A DNA stretch of 50,505 bases from Nonomuraea cypriaca. Its GTDB lineage: Bacteria; Actinomycetota; Actinomycetes; Streptosporangiales; Streptosporangiaceae. Each line of letters opens with the position of its first letter. Position 1 is the stretch's first letter. Positions 24,070 through 34,400 of the stretch are shown piece by piece. The notes under the pieces are model-generated. The model saw only the letters and a list, made by a program, of their open reading frames with translations, made no database searches and was not told where the DNA came from. Where the stretch lies: positions 1 to 50,505 of the forward strand of contig NZ_JADOGI010000056.1 of assembly GCF_015645445.1 (NCBI RefSeq). Direction: 5' to 3'. The translations under genes and the position numbers were made by a program.

Positions 24070-24816
24070 TCAGCCGAGTGCGCGGCGCAGGAGGGTGGGG
24101 GCGGCGACGAGTGAGGGGCCGTACCACGTGAGAAGGCGCCCGCTGACCAGGGCGCAGGCGAGTCCGGGGAAGCACTCGGGGCCGTCCGTCGCGGAGAAGG
24201 CGTAGGGCTCGTCGGGCAGCACCACGAGGTCCGGCCGCCGCTCGACCAGCTCGGCCAGCGGGATCCTGGGGTAACGCTCCAGGTGGCCCGCGTAGAGGTT
24301 GTCGACGCCGAGGTGCCTGAGCACGTCCCCGGTGAAGGTGTCCCGCCCGGCGACCATCCACGGGCGGCGCCAGATCGGGACGATCGCCGACCTCCTCGGG
24401 CCCGCGGCGGGCGCGCGCCACGCCTCCTCCGCCGCGTCCAGCCACCCCGGCCGGCCGGTACGGCATGCGCCGGCGAACATCCGCCCCAGCGAGGCGAACG
24501 CCTCCTCCAGCGTCTCGATCCTCGTCACCCAGACCGCGATGCCCGCCTGGCGCATGGCCTCGATGTCGGGCGCGCGGTTCTCCTCGGCGTTGGCCAGGAC
24601 GACGTCGGGCTTGAGCCTCCTGACGGCCTCCAGGTCGGGGTTCTTGGTGCCGCCGACCCTGGCCACGTCCAGGTCTGCCGGGTGGGAGCACCAGTCGGTC
24701 GCGCCGACCAGCGCGTCAGGCACGGTCGCCGCCACGGACTCGGTCAGCGACGGCACCAGGGACACGATCCGCCGCACGGTGTCCGGGATCATCACGGGCG
24801 CACCGATGTCGTCCAT
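24070..24816 (-). CDS. BtuF-like helical-backbone metal receptor without signal peptide
   Basis: A 248-residue protein of the BtuF/FepB periplasmic binding fold: RRIVSLVPSLTESVAA, VGATDWCSHPADL, VGGTKNPDLEAVRRLKPDVVLANAEENR, and LAELVERRPDLVVLPDEPYAF. In known members this fold binds cobalamin or ferric siderophores for an ABC importer. Here there is no signal peptide or lipobox and no transporter nearby, so it is probably cytoplasmic; actinomycetes do encode such stand-alone versions. AGCCTA at 24823-24828 is TAGGCT on the minus strand, 6 nt before the ATG, indicating a leaderless start. Role uncertain. Confidence 0.8.
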   Translation of the reverse strand: MDDIGAPVMIPDTVRRIVSLVPSLTESVAATVPDALVGATDWCSHPADLDVARVGGTKNPDLEAVRRLKPDVVLANAEENRAPDIEAMRQAGIAVWVTRIETLEEAFASLGRMFAGACRTGRPGWLDAAEEAWRAPAAGPRRSAIVPIWRRPWMVAGRDTFTGDVLRHLGVDNLYAGHLERYPRIPLAELVERRPDLVVLPDEPYAFSATDGPECFPGLACALVSGRLLTWYGPSLVAAPTLLRRALG

Positions 24817-24914
24817 ACTGACAGCCTAAAACCGGGATAACCGTAACCGGATGTCGGTATAGATCCCTAGAATCACCTCAAAGATCGTTAACTCGTGAAT
24901 CGGGGGATTGACGG

Positions 24915-25718
24915 TTGGAGCGTAAGTCACCGGGTTTCGATCCGAACACGCCGAGTGTGGCGCGGCTCTACGACTACTACCTGGGCGGCAAGGACAACTT
25001 CCCGGCCGACCGGGCGGCGGCGGAGAAGATCCTGAAGGTGGCTCCCGAGTTGCGCGCCGCGGCGCGGGCGAACCGGGCGTTCCTGGGCCGGGCGGTGCGG
25101 TTCCTGGCTGACGCCGGCATCAGGCAGTTCCTCGACATCGGCACCGGGTTGCCGACCCAGGGAAACGTACACGAGGTCGCCGCGACGGCCGCCCCCGGCT
25201 CCCAGGTCGTCTACGTCGATCGGGACCCCGTGGTGCTGGTGCACGCGCGGGCGCTGCTGGCGGGACAGGGCGGCACGACGGTGATCGAGGGCGATCTCCG
25301 CAAGCCCCGCGAGATCCTGAAAAATCCGGATGTGACGCAGGCGATCGACTTCAGCCGCCCTGTCGGCGTGCTGCTCGTGGCGGTCATGCACTTCATCAGG
25401 GAGTCCGACCGCCCCGACGAGATCATGGCGACCCTGCGGGACGCCCTGGTCCCGGGTAGTTACCTGGTCATGTCCCACGGCACCAGCGACGCCCGCGCCG
25501 CCGCCGTCCACAAGGGCACCGAGGTCTACAGGAGCGCCACCGCCCCGCTCACGCTGCGCGGCCGGGAGCGGATCACGGAGCTCTTCGAGGGACTCGAAAT
25601 GGTGGACCCCGGGCTGGTCTGGCTGCCGGAGTGGCGGCCCGAGCAGGCCGACACGATCGACTTCGCCGACAATCCCGAGTCGTCGCTCATCCTGTGCGGC
25701 GTGGGCAGGAAGAGCTGA
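24915..25718 (+). CDS. S-adenosyl methyltransferase, DUF574 type
   Basis: A 267-residue SAM-dependent methyltransferase of the actinobacterial PF04672 family, recognised by the N-terminal motif NTPSVARLYDYYLGGKDNFPADR and the SAM-binding strand QFLDIGTGLPTQGNVHEV. TTG is the start: it is the only in-frame codon close to the conserved N-terminus, with GGGGGA 7 nt upstream. Many paralogues occur in actinomycete genomes, and their substrates are largely unknown. A TAGAAT box at 24870-24875 could be its -10. The LLM oxidoreductase follows after 3 nt. Confidence 0.88.
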   Translation: MERKSPGFDPNTPSVARLYDYYLGGKDNFPADRAAAEKILKVAPELRAAARANRAFLGRAVRFLADAGIRQFLDIGTGLPTQGNVHEVAATAAPGSQVVYVDRDPVVLVHARALLAGQGGTTVIEGDLRKPREILKNPDVTQAIDFSRPVGVLLVAVMHFIRESDRPDEIMATLRDALVPGSYLVMSHGTSDARAAAVHKGTEVYRSATAPLTLRGRERITELFEGLEMVDPGLVWLPEWRPEQADTIDFADNPESSLILCGVGRKS

Positions 25719-25721
25719 GAC

Positions 25722-26618
25722 ATGGACATCGGGCTGGCCGTACCGCAATATGGCAGGTTCGCCGCGCTGTCCAGCGTGCTGCGCGTGGCGCGGGCGGCCG
25801 AGGAGGCGGGGTTCGCGAGTCTGTGGGCCGGTGACCGGCTGCTGACGCCCCTGCGGCCCAAGGACCGCTATCCGGGCGGCGACGGCGCCATCCCGCAGGC
25901 GCACCGGGTGTTCCTGGACCCGTTCTCGGTGTTGTCGGTCGCCGCCTCGGTGACGTCCACCGTACGGCTGGGCACCAGCGCGCTGAACGCCTGCTGGTAT
26001 CCCCCACCGGTCCTCGCCCGCTCGCTCACCACGATCGACCACCTCAGCGGCGGCCGGCTCTGCGCCGGTCTCGGCCTCGGCTGGTCCTCCGACGAGTACG
26101 CCGCCGCAGGCGTGCCGTGGAAGGACCGCGCGAAACGGTACGACGCCACCCTGGACGCGCTGGACGCGATCTGGGGCCCGGACCCGGTGGCCGTGGAGCA
26201 CGAGCTGTGGACGATCGCGCCCAGCCACATCGAGCCCAAGCCGGCCCGCCGCCCGCCGCTCTACCTGGCCGGTTTCGCCGAGCCCGCGCTGCGCCGCATC
26301 GGCCGCAGAGGCGACGGCTGGCTGACCGCCACGCTGCCGATCCCCATGCTGACCTCGATGTGGCGGACCGTCCGCGAGAGCGCGGAGAAGGCCGGGCGCG
26401 ACCCCGGCGCGCTCCGCATGATCCTGCGGGCCAACCCGATCGTGACCGACCACGGCGAACCGCCGCGGAGCGGCACGGTCGCCGAGCTGTCGGCGTATCT
26501 GGTCACCGCGGCGGAGGCCGGGGTCCACGAGCTGATCCTGGACCTCCAGCACACCGCCACGGACGACCAGCACCTCCTGGAGCTGGCCGGAGCCTTCAAG
26601 GCCCGGCTGACCTCGTAG
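25722..26618 (+). CDS. LLM-class (F420-type) oxidoreductase
   Basis: A 298-residue luciferase-like TIM barrel starting MDIGLAVPQYGRFAALSS. Family marks are EEAGFASLWAGDRLL, RLGTSALNACWYPPPVLARSLTTIDHLSGGRLCAGLGLGWSSDEYAAAGVPW, and RPPLYLAGFAEPALRRIGRRGDGWL. Actinobacterial members of this length mostly use coenzyme F420. The substrate is unknown. It is 3 nt after the DUF574 methyltransferase, so the two are probably co-transcribed, and it converges on tpx with 6 bp between stops. Confidence 0.87.
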   Translation: MDIGLAVPQYGRFAALSSVLRVARAAEEAGFASLWAGDRLLTPLRPKDRYPGGDGAIPQAHRVFLDPFSVLSVAASVTSTVRLGTSALNACWYPPPVLARSLTTIDHLSGGRLCAGLGLGWSSDEYAAAGVPWKDRAKRYDATLDALDAIWGPDPVAVEHELWTIAPSHIEPKPARRPPLYLAGFAEPALRRIGRRGDGWLTATLPIPMLTSMWRTVRESAEKAGRDPGALRMILRANPIVTDHGEPPRSGTVAELSAYLVTAAEAGVHELILDLQHTATDDQHLLELAGAFKARLTS

Positions 26619-26624
26619 GGGGCG

Positions 26625-27125
26625 TTACTTCAGCGCGTTGAGGGCGCCGTCGTAGTCGGGCTCCTGGGAGATCTCCGGCACCAGCTCGGAGTAGACCACC
26701 TTGTTGTCGCCGTCGAGCACGATCACCGCCCGCGCTGCCAGCCCGGCCAGCGGCCCGCTCTGCTGGTCGACGCCGTAGTCGCCGAGGAACTCGCGACCCC
26801 GCATGAGCGACAGCATGGTCACGTTGTCCAGCCCCTCCGCGCCGCAGAACCGCTTCTGCGCGAACGGCAGGTCGGCGGAGACGCAGAGCACCTGGACCTC
26901 GGGGTGCTCGGTGGCCAGCTGGTTGAACCTGCGCACCGAGGCCGCGCAGGTGCCGGTGTCGACGCTCGGGAAGATGTTGAGCACCTTGACGGCCTGGCCG
27001 AAGTCGCCGAGCGAGCGCTCGGCCAGGTCGGTGCCCACCAGGTGGAACCCGGGCGCGCTGTCGCCGGGCTTCGGGAACGACCCACCCACGGTGATGGGGT
27101 TGCCCATGAAGGTGACGTCGGACAT
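26625..27125 (-). CDS. tpx: Thiol peroxidase
   Basis: A 166-residue 2-Cys peroxiredoxin of the Tpx group that reduces hydrogen peroxide and organic hydroperoxides in the cytoplasm, recycled by thioredoxin. It starts MSDVTFMGNPITVGG. The peroxidatic Cys60 is in PSVDTGTCAASVRRF and the resolving Cys94 in QKRFCGAEGLDN, matching the spacing of E. coli Tpx. A perfect AGGAGG stands 7 nt before the ATG. The reading frame has no stop upstream: it is continuous with the C-terminal remnant of a decayed HTH regulator, although the ribosome site argues that tpx itself starts at 27125. Confidence 0.95.
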   Translation of the reverse strand: MSDVTFMGNPITVGGSFPKPGDSAPGFHLVGTDLAERSLGDFGQAVKVLNIFPSVDTGTCAASVRRFNQLATEHPEVQVLCVSADLPFAQKRFCGAEGLDNVTMLSLMRGREFLGDYGVDQQSGPLAGLAARAVIVLDGDNKVVYSELVPEISQEPDYDGALNALK

Positions 27126-27165
27126 GAAAACCTCCTGATAGCGATGTTGGCCCCGCGTCGAGATC

Positions 27166-27766
27166 CTATCGGCGGCGGTCCAGGCCCAGCCGTTGCGGGC
27201 GGCGTGCCAGCCGAGCTGGACGCGGGTGCGTACGCCCGCCAGGTCCATCAGCGCCCGCAGCCGCCGCTGGAGCGTACGCAGGGACAGGTCGAGCTGGCCG
27301 GCCGCGGCCTCGTCGGTCAGCCCCGCCATCTCCAGTTCGGTGATGGCGCCCTCCGGCTCCTCCAGAGTGCCGGCCACGTCCACCCGCAGCGGGTAGGACC
27401 GCTGCCACACCACGTGTTGTCATCGGGCGGCACCGCCAACGGCACCCTGAGCTCCTCCCTGCGCGCGGTGAGCAGGCTGCCGAGGGCGACCGCGGGCGGG
27501 GCGGCGGCGTAGCGTACGGGTGGGCCAGGCAGGCGCGAGACCAGACCGCGGGCCTGCAGCGCGGCCAGGTCGTCGGCGATCGGGGCCACGGGCCTGCCGA
27601 GGGCTTCCGTGAGGGCTTCGGCGGTGCGGGGGGCGTCGACCAGGACGCGGTAGACGTCCTCCTCACGGTCGGTGAGGCCCAGCGCCTCCAGCACGGTGCC
27701 CGGTCCCTTCTGCTCGGCGGAAACGCCGACCAGCATGGGGAGCGAACTCGGGGCCGAAGACGCCAT
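27166..27766 (-). pseudogene. Decayed TrmB/LuxR-type HTH regulator
   Basis: The N-terminal part (VLEALGLTDREEDVYRVLVDAPRTAEALTEAL...GLVSRLPGPPVRYAAAPPAVAL) is a TrmB-like winged helix. The C-terminal part (GLTDEAAAGQLDLSLRTLQRRLRALMDLAGVRTRVQLGWHAARNGW) is a LuxR-type HTH, but it lies in a different frame. The break is near 27415-27425, and the central sensor domain of roughly 120 residues is missing; complete actinomycete proteins of this architecture are about 320 residues. The gene therefore has both an internal deletion and a frameshift. The C-terminal frame has no stop and enters tpx. Confidence 0.8.
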
Positions 27767-27783
27767 AGCCGCCTTCGGCCCCG
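27749..27783 (-). terminator. 11-bp perfect hairpin downstream of the subtilase
   Basis: CGGGGCCGAAG and CTTCGGCCCCG form a perfect 11-bp stem with a 13-nt loop, 48 bp after the protease stop on the minus strand. There is no clear U-run. The annotated ATG of the decayed regulator lies in the loop, so the hairpin may also block its translation. Confidence 0.6.
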
Positions 27784-27830
27784 AATCGTGACTGCACGGT
27801 TATTCAGCTAACAATCCGCCGGCTTGCGGC

Positions 27831-30800
27831 TCAGCCGGCGATGGCCCTGATGATCTCCTGGGACACCGTGTTGCCCTTGGTGTCGGACGCGGTGGCCTTC
27901 AGCGAGAGTGAGCCGCTGCGGACGGCCGTGGTCCACTTGCCCTTGCCCGTGGGGAGCAACGGCGCGGGCTTCCAGGTCCTGCCGTCGTCATAGGAGACGG
28001 ACAACGTGGCCCGCACGGCCTTGCTCGGCGACTTCAGCCACTCCTGGGTCGTCCCCGACAGGCCAATCGTGGCGATCGGGCCGTGCACCTTGACGTCGTA
28101 GTCGAGCTGCATGATCGGGATGACGGTCTGGTACGGGCTGCCCTCCGGCGGCTTGGCCGAGACGAAGCCCCATTCGGTGTGGGTACGCGTGGACGTGCTC
28201 CACCGCTGCGGGTCCCTGTTCACGTCGAGCGTGACCCGGTATGGGACGGCCTCGTCGGGCAGGCCGCTGAAGACGGTCGTCGAGTGGCTCGGGGCCCGCT
28301 TGATCAGCGTGTCCCCCTGGTACAGCGCGATGGACATCGTCTCGAAGGAGTCACCGCCGCTGCCGGAGTGACTTGGGGTGCCGTCGCTCAGCGGCGGGAA
28401 GTTGAGCTGGATCCCGCCGCTGTTCGTGCGGAACGAGTTCCAGTAGTCGGGGCTCAGCCGCGGCCGGACCACCGGCGCGAACCACTCGTGCGTGATCCGC
28501 TGACCGGGTCGGTAGGTCCGCTTCGTCTGCCGCATGCTCCAGTCGTCGTCACCGCCGATGGTGTGGGTCTCGTACCAGTTGTAGCCGCTGCCGGTGGTGA
28601 CCCACTCGGTGCGCTCGGCAGGGAAGTACTCGCGTTCCTGGAATCCGATCGCGGGGCCCCAGCCGTCCTGGAGGTTGTAGCGGAACCCGCCGCCGTCCTG
28701 GCCGCCGGAGGCGGGGCCGCGGTAGACGCCGCGCACCTGGGCCAGGTCCCGCGGGCGGTAGGACAGGTCGCGGTCGGGGACGCCGCCCTCGCGCAGGTCC
28801 ACCACGTCGTACAGGTAGGAGGGGTGGTTCTTCTGCGTGACCTCGATCTGCTTGCCCACCAGGGCCGCCCCGCTGTCGCGGGGAACCAGCGCCACCGGGA
28901 TGGGCAGCTCCGTGCCGTAACTCTCGTTCCCGCGTCCTGGCCGGTCGTTGACGACCACGAGGAGCTTCGCGCCTGCCGCGACCGCCTGGGCGGCCCGTTC
29001 CCTGGCGGGCACCTCCGCGCTGCGGGTCACGATCACAGCCTTACCCTTGACGTCGACGCCTGCGTAGTCCTGGGCGGCGCCCTTGCCCACGGCCACCGTC
29101 GCCAGCTTCGTACGGCCGTCGGTGAGCGTGCCGCCGCTCTGCGGGGTCGCCGTCAGCTCGGGGCTGCCCGGCGCGTCCAGGGTCAGCATGGGCTCGCCGA
29201 TCCGCCAGCGGGTCAGGTAGTCGAACGAGCCCTCGGTCACCTTCTCGGTCGGGGTGACGTACACGTCGTCGTACGCGACGGGTGCGACGTAGGCGAGCCT
29301 GATCAGGTCGCCGTCCGGCACGGTCCTCGAGAAGTCGAGGTGGACCTGGCGCCGCTCGCCGCCCTTGGGCGTGGTGACGCTCAGTTTCCTGGCCCGGCTC
29401 GCGTCGAGCACGATCTCGGTGTCCTGGTCGAGCTCGGTCTCCGGGTCGACGAGCAGCGCGACGCCGAGCGCGTCGGGCCGTTCGCCCTCGACGTCCAGCA
29501 GCGCGTAGGCGACGTAGGTCGAGGGCCGCAGTCGCAGCGTCCGCTCGCCGTCCAGGTCGTAGGGCACCATGCTGCCGTCGAAGCCGGCGAGCACCACCCT
29601 GCCCGACGCGGGCTCGCCGTTCCTGTCGCGCAGCTTCAGCGTCAGGTTGTACAGCTCCTGCTCCTTGACGGCGCCGTAAGCCGTACGCACCGCACCGCCC
29701 GCGTGGGTCGCGGTCACCAGGCCCGAGACCGTCGTGTTCGGAGCCAGCGCGGCGGGGTCGATGGTGAGCGTGACCTCGGCCGTGCCGTTCGCCGGGACGG
29801 TGAGCTCCGGCGTGGACAGCGTGGCCGCGTCGGAGCCGGCCACTGCGAGGTCGAGCGCGACCTCGGCGTCGCCGTGGTTGCGGTAGGTGATCGTCCGCGT
29901 CGTCTTGGCGTCGTCGGCGGCGTGCGGCCAGTCGTAGAACGCCGTGGGCACCGAGCCCGTCGCGGTGACCGTGGCCGTGACGGCCGCCGCCACGTCGAGC
30001 CGCCCCGTCCCGTGCTGGAACGGCGCGTACGGCAGCGCCTTGGCGGAGCTCATCAGCGCGTCCTTCAGCGCCGGCCCGCTCCAGTCCGGGTGCCGCTGCG
30101 CCAGGACGGCCGCCGCGCCCGCCACGTGCGGCGTGGCCATGGAGGTGCCGTTCATCGACCGGTACGGCCCGCTCTGGCCGCTGTAGGACGAGTTCGCGGC
30201 GTTGATCGAGACTCCGGGCGCGGAGATGTCAGGCTTGAGGCCATTGGTCAGATACAGCGGACCCATGCTGGAGAAACCGGCCCGCTGGTCCGACTTGTTC
30301 ACCGCGCCCACGGTCAGGGCCGAGGCCGCCGAGCCGGGCGCGCCGATCGTCCCGGCGTTGTAGCTGTTCCCCGCCGCGATCACGAACAGCGTGTCGTGCT
30401 GCTCTGTCAGGTTGTTCACCGCCAGGGCCATCGGGTCCTCGCCGCCGTCGGGGAGGTTGCTGCCCAGGCTCATGCTGACGACCTCGGCCTTGGCCGCGGC
30501 CCACTCCATGCCCGCGATGACCCACGAGTCCTGCCCGAAGCCGTCGTCTCCGAGCACCTTGCCGACGAGCAGGTCGGCGCCGGGCGCCACGCCCTTGTTC
30601 GCGCCGCCGGACGCGGCGCCGGTGCCGGCGATGGTGGAGGCCACGTGGGTGCCGTGGCCGTTGCCGTCCCTGACCTCCTGGCCGGGGACGAAGCTGACCG
30701 ACTCGGTGATCTGGTCCTTGAGGTCGGGGTGGGTGTCGTCGACGCCGGTGTCGAGCACGGCCACCTCGACGCCGGAGCCGTCGTACCCGGCGGCCCACGC

Positions 30801-31400
30801 CTGGGGCGCGCCGACCTGGGGCACGCTCTCCTTCAGGGAGGCCTTGACCTTGCCGTCCAGCCAGACCTTGGCCACACCGCCCGATCTCGCGGCCGTCTGG
30901 GCTGCGATCGAGTCCCAGAACGGGCGCGGGTCCGCCTCGATCTTGAGCGCCGCGCCGTTGACGCTCGCCAGCGGCCGCACCACCTGGGACCCCCGCAGGG
31001 CGGCGCGCGGAGCCGCGCCCTCGTAGGTGACGATCACAGGCGGGGCGCCCTCATAGCCCATCTCGGTCAGGACGGTGAGGTCGAACAGCCGCTTGTCGAG
31101 GCGTTCCGCCGCGATCAGCGGCATCGCCTCGTCGGGCAGCACGTAGAGGTCGCCGCCCGACTGCTGGATCCGGACGCCGCCCTGGGCGTCCGCCGGGCGG
31201 TCCACCGTGACGGTGTCCTGGTCGCCGGGGCCGTCCACGTAGTGCACCCGGTCACCGGTGATGAGAGTGATCTCCGTTTCACGGGACGGCGCGGGATCCC
31301 GCGCCTCCGCGTGCGCCGCCGCTGGGACGGTGAGTACGGTCGCGGCGAGCGCCAGGGCCAGAGCACCGGCTAACCGGCCGGCGTGTGGGTTGAGAGGCAT
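27831..31400 (-). CDS. Large secreted subtilisin-like serine protease (S8)
   Basis: An 1189-residue exported protease. A Sec signal peptide (MPLNPHAGRLAGALALALAATVLTVPAAAHA) is followed by a propeptide to about residue 200. The S8 domain carries D217 (AVLDTGV), H249 (GNGHGTHVAST), N345 (IAAGNS) and S420 (NGTSMATPHVAGAA). After about residue 470 come beta-sandwich domains of Fn3/CARDB character, then a protease-associated (PA) region around DYAGVDVKGKAVIVTR (about 720-800). A C-terminal beta domain ends KGNTVSQEIIRAIAG. It probably degrades extracellular protein during growth on polymers. ATG 31400 begins a proper signal peptide. A TTGCGA-17-AAGGAT pair upstream on the minus strand is a possible promoter. 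Confidence 0.93.
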   Translation of the reverse strand: MPLNPHAGRLAGALALALAATVLTVPAAAHAEARDPAPSRETEITLITGDRVHYVDGPGDQDTVTVDRPADAQGGVRIQQSGGDLYVLPDEAMPLIAAERLDKRLFDLTVLTEMGYEGAPPVIVTYEGAAPRAALRGSQVVRPLASVNGAALKIEADPRPFWDSIAAQTAARSGGVAKVWLDGKVKASLKESVPQVGAPQAWAAGYDGSGVEVAVLDTGVDDTHPDLKDQITESVSFVPGQEVRDGNGHGTHVASTIAGTGAASGGANKGVAPGADLLVGKVLGDDGFGQDSWVIAGMEWAAAKAEVVSMSLGSNLPDGGEDPMALAVNNLTEQHDTLFVIAAGNSYNAGTIGAPGSAASALTVGAVNKSDQRAGFSSMGPLYLTNGLKPDISAPGVSINAANSSYSGQSGPYRSMNGTSMATPHVAGAAAVLAQRHPDWSGPALKDALMSSAKALPYAPFQHGTGRLDVAAAVTATVTATGSVPTAFYDWPHAADDAKTTRTITYRNHGDAEVALDLAVAGSDAATLSTPELTVPANGTAEVTLTIDPAALAPNTTVSGLVTATHAGGAVRTAYGAVKEQELYNLTLKLRDRNGEPASGRVVLAGFDGSMVPYDLDGERTLRLRPSTYVAYALLDVEGERPDALGVALLVDPETELDQDTEIVLDASRARKLSVTTPKGGERRQVHLDFSRTVPDGDLIRLAYVAPVAYDDVYVTPTEKVTEGSFDYLTRWRIGEPMLTLDAPGSPELTATPQSGGTLTDGRTKLATVAVGKGAAQDYAGVDVKGKAVIVTRSAEVPARERAAQAVAAGAKLLVVVNDRPGRGNESYGTELPIPVALVPRDSGAALVGKQIEVTQKNHPSYLYDVVDLREGGVPDRDLSYRPRDLAQVRGVYRGPASGGQDGGGFRYNLQDGWGPAIGFQEREYFPAERTEWVTTGSGYNWYETHTIGGDDDWSMRQTKRTYRPGQRITHEWFAPVVRPRLSPDYWNSFRTNSGGIQLNFPPLSDGTPSHSGSGGDSFETMSIALYQGDTLIKRAPSHSTTVFSGLPDEAVPYRVTLDVNRDPQRWSTSTRTHTEWGFVSAKPPEGSPYQTVIPIMQLDYDVKVHGPIATIGLSGTTQEWLKSPSKAVRATLSVSYDDGRTWKPAPLLPTGKGKWTTAVRSGSLSLKATASDTKGNTVSQEIIRAIAG

Positions 31401-31493
31401 GAAATCGATTTCACCGTCTCAGCCCACCACCAGCAAGATCGATCCTTGGCGAGTATGCGCTATGTCGCAACTCCGCCATGTCGGACGTCGCGG

Positions 31494-34400
31494 TCAGACG
31501 TTGCGCCGATACTGCCCGCCGGCCTCGAACAGCGCGTCGGTGATCTGGCCGAGCGAGCAGTGCCGCGCCGCCTCCATCAGCACCTCGAACGCGTTCTCCT
31601 CCGACATCGCCGCCTCCCGCAGCCGGTCGAGCTGGGCGGCCGCCTCGGACCGGTTGCGCTCCTGGAAGCCGTGCAGCCGGTCGAGCTGGGAGCGCTTCTC
31701 CTCCTCCGTCCCCCTGGCCAGCTCCAGCTTGTGGGCGTCGGACTCGTCGTGCCCGCGCGCGCTCGTGAACGTGTTGACCCCGACGATGGGCAGCGAGCCG
31801 TCGTGCTTGCGCATCTCGTACAGCATGGACTCGTCCTGGATCTTGCCGCGCTGGTAGCCGGTCTCCATCGCGCCCAGCACGCCGCCCCGGTCCGACAGCC
31901 GCTCGAACTCGCCGAGCACGGCCTCCTCCACCAGGTCCGTCAGCTCCTCGATGATGAACGCGCCCTGCAGCGGGTTCTCGTTCCTTGCCAGGCCCCACTC
32001 GCGGTTGATGACGAGCTGGATCGCCATGGCCCGGCGCACCGAGTCGGGAGACGGGGTGGTCACGGCCTCGTCGAAGGCGTTGGTGTGCAGGCTGTTGCAG
32101 TTGTCGTAGACCGCGATGAGGGCCTGCAGGGTGGTGCGGATGTCGTTGAAGTTCATCTCCTGGGCGTGCAGGGACCTGCCCGAGGTCTGGATGTGGTACT
32201 TGAGCTTCTGCGAGCGCTCGGCGGCGCCGTACCGCTCCCTCATGGCGACCGCCCAGATGCGGCGGGCCACGCGCCCGAGCACGCTGTACTCGGGGTCCAT
32301 GCCGTTGGAGAAGAAGAACGACAGGTTCGGCGCGAAGTCGTCGATCTTCATATCCCTGGCCAGGTACGCCTCCACGTACGTGAACCCGTTGGCCAGCGTG
32401 AACGCGAGCTGGCTGATCGGGTTGGCCCCGGCCTCGGCGATGTGGTATCCGGAGATCGAGACGGAGTAGAAGTTGCGCACGCCGTTCCTGATGAACCACT
32501 CCTGGATGTCGGCCATCATCCTGAGTGAGAACTCGGTGGAGAAGATGCAGGTGTTCTGGCCCTGGTCCTCCTTCAGGATGTCGGCCTGCACCGTGCCCCG
32601 GACGGTGGCGAGCGTGCGGGCGCGCAGGTCGCGGTCCTCCTGCTCGCCGGGCTCACGACCGTGCTCGGCGCGGAAGCGGTCCCTGGCCTGGTCGATGGCG
32701 GCGTTGAGGAAGAAGGCCAGGATCGTGGGGGCGGGGCCGTTGATCGTCATGGACACCGACGTGTTCGGCGCGGCCAGGTCGAACCCGTCGTAGAGCACCT
32801 TCATGTCGTCGAGCGTCGCGATGGAGACGCCCGACGTGCCGACCTTCCCGTAGACGTCGGGGCGCAGGTCGGGGTCGTGACCGTACAGCGTCACCGAGTC
32901 GAACGCCGTTGACAGCCGGGTCGCGGGCTGCCCCTCGGACAGCAGCTTGAAGCGCCTGTTGGTGCGGAACGGGTCGCCCTCGCCGGCGAACATCCTGGTC
33001 GGGTCCTCGTCGTCCCGCTTGAACGCGAAGACGCCGGCGGTGAAGGGGAACGTTCCCGGGAGGTTCTCGCCGCGCAGGAAGCGCAGGAGGTCGCCCTGGT
33101 CGGTGTAGCGGGGCAGGGCCACCCTGGGGATGCGGTTGCCGGAGAGCGTCTCGCGCCAGAGCGGGGTGTGGATCTCGCGGTCGCGTACCCTCACGACCAG
33201 CTCGTCTGCGGTGTAGCGGTCGCGGACGGCGGGCCACGTGTCGAGCAGCGTGCGGCTCTCGTCGGTCAGCTCCCGCTCTGCCCGCTCTGCCAGCTCCGCC
33301 AGCCTGGCGTCGTCCTCCCCCAGCATCTCCCGGACGGCGGCGAGTTGCTGGCGGCGGCGGGCCGCCTCGGCCTGGGCGAGCGTCTCCGCGTGGTACGCGC
33401 GGACGGTCTCGGCGATCTCGGCCAGGTAGCGGGACCTGGCGGGCGGGACGATGGCGGCCGACGCCTCCGAGGTGCGCGAGGTCACCTGCGGGAGCAGCCC
33501 GGGGCCCGCGTCCGCGTCGGCCCGCAGGAGCGGCTTGAGGTGCTGGTAGAGGGCCGTGACCCCGGTGTCGTTGTAGCGGGCCGCGATGGTGCCGAAGACC
33601 GGCATGTCCTCGGGTGACGCCCCGAAGGCCTCGCGGTTGCGTACGAGCTGGCGGCGTACGTCGCGCAGGGCGTCCTCCGCGCCGCGGCGCTCGTACTTGT
33701 TGATCACGACCGCCTCGGCGAAGTCGAGCATGTCGATCTTCTCGAGCTGGGAGGCCGCCCCGAACTCGGGCGTCATCACGTACACGGGCACGTCCACGTG
33801 CGGGACGATCCCGGCGTCACCCTGGCCGATGCCCGGCGTCTCCACGATCACCAGGTCGTATCCGGCGGCCCGGCAGGCGGTGATCACGTCGTCGAGGCGG
33901 TCCGGCACCTCGCTGGCTGCGCCCCTGGTGGCCAGGGAGCGGAAGTAGGTCTGGGGGCCCAGGCTGTTCATCCTGATGCGGTCGCCGAGCAGCGCGCCAC
34001 CGCCGCGCCTGCGGGTGGGGTCGATGGCGATGACCGCGATGCGCAGCTTGTCGTCGTTGTCGACCCGGAACCTGTGGACCAGCTCGTCGGTGAGCGAGGA
34101 CTTGCCCGAGCCGCCCGTGCCCGTGACGCCCAGCACCGGCGCCGCCCCGCGGCCGCCTTCCTGCGCCGCGCGCAGGCCGTCCGCCAGGTCGGCGGGGGCG
34201 CGCCCTGACTCGATGAACGTGATCGCGCGGGCCAGCGCCGCCTGGTCGCCGGAGACCACCGCCTCCACCGAGGGCACGTCGCCCAGCTCGACGTCACAGT
34301 CCTCGATCAGCTTGTTGATCATCCCGGGCAGGCCGTACCGCTGGCCGTCCTCCGGCGAGAAGACGCGGGTGACGCCGCGCGAGTGCAGCAGCTCGATCTC

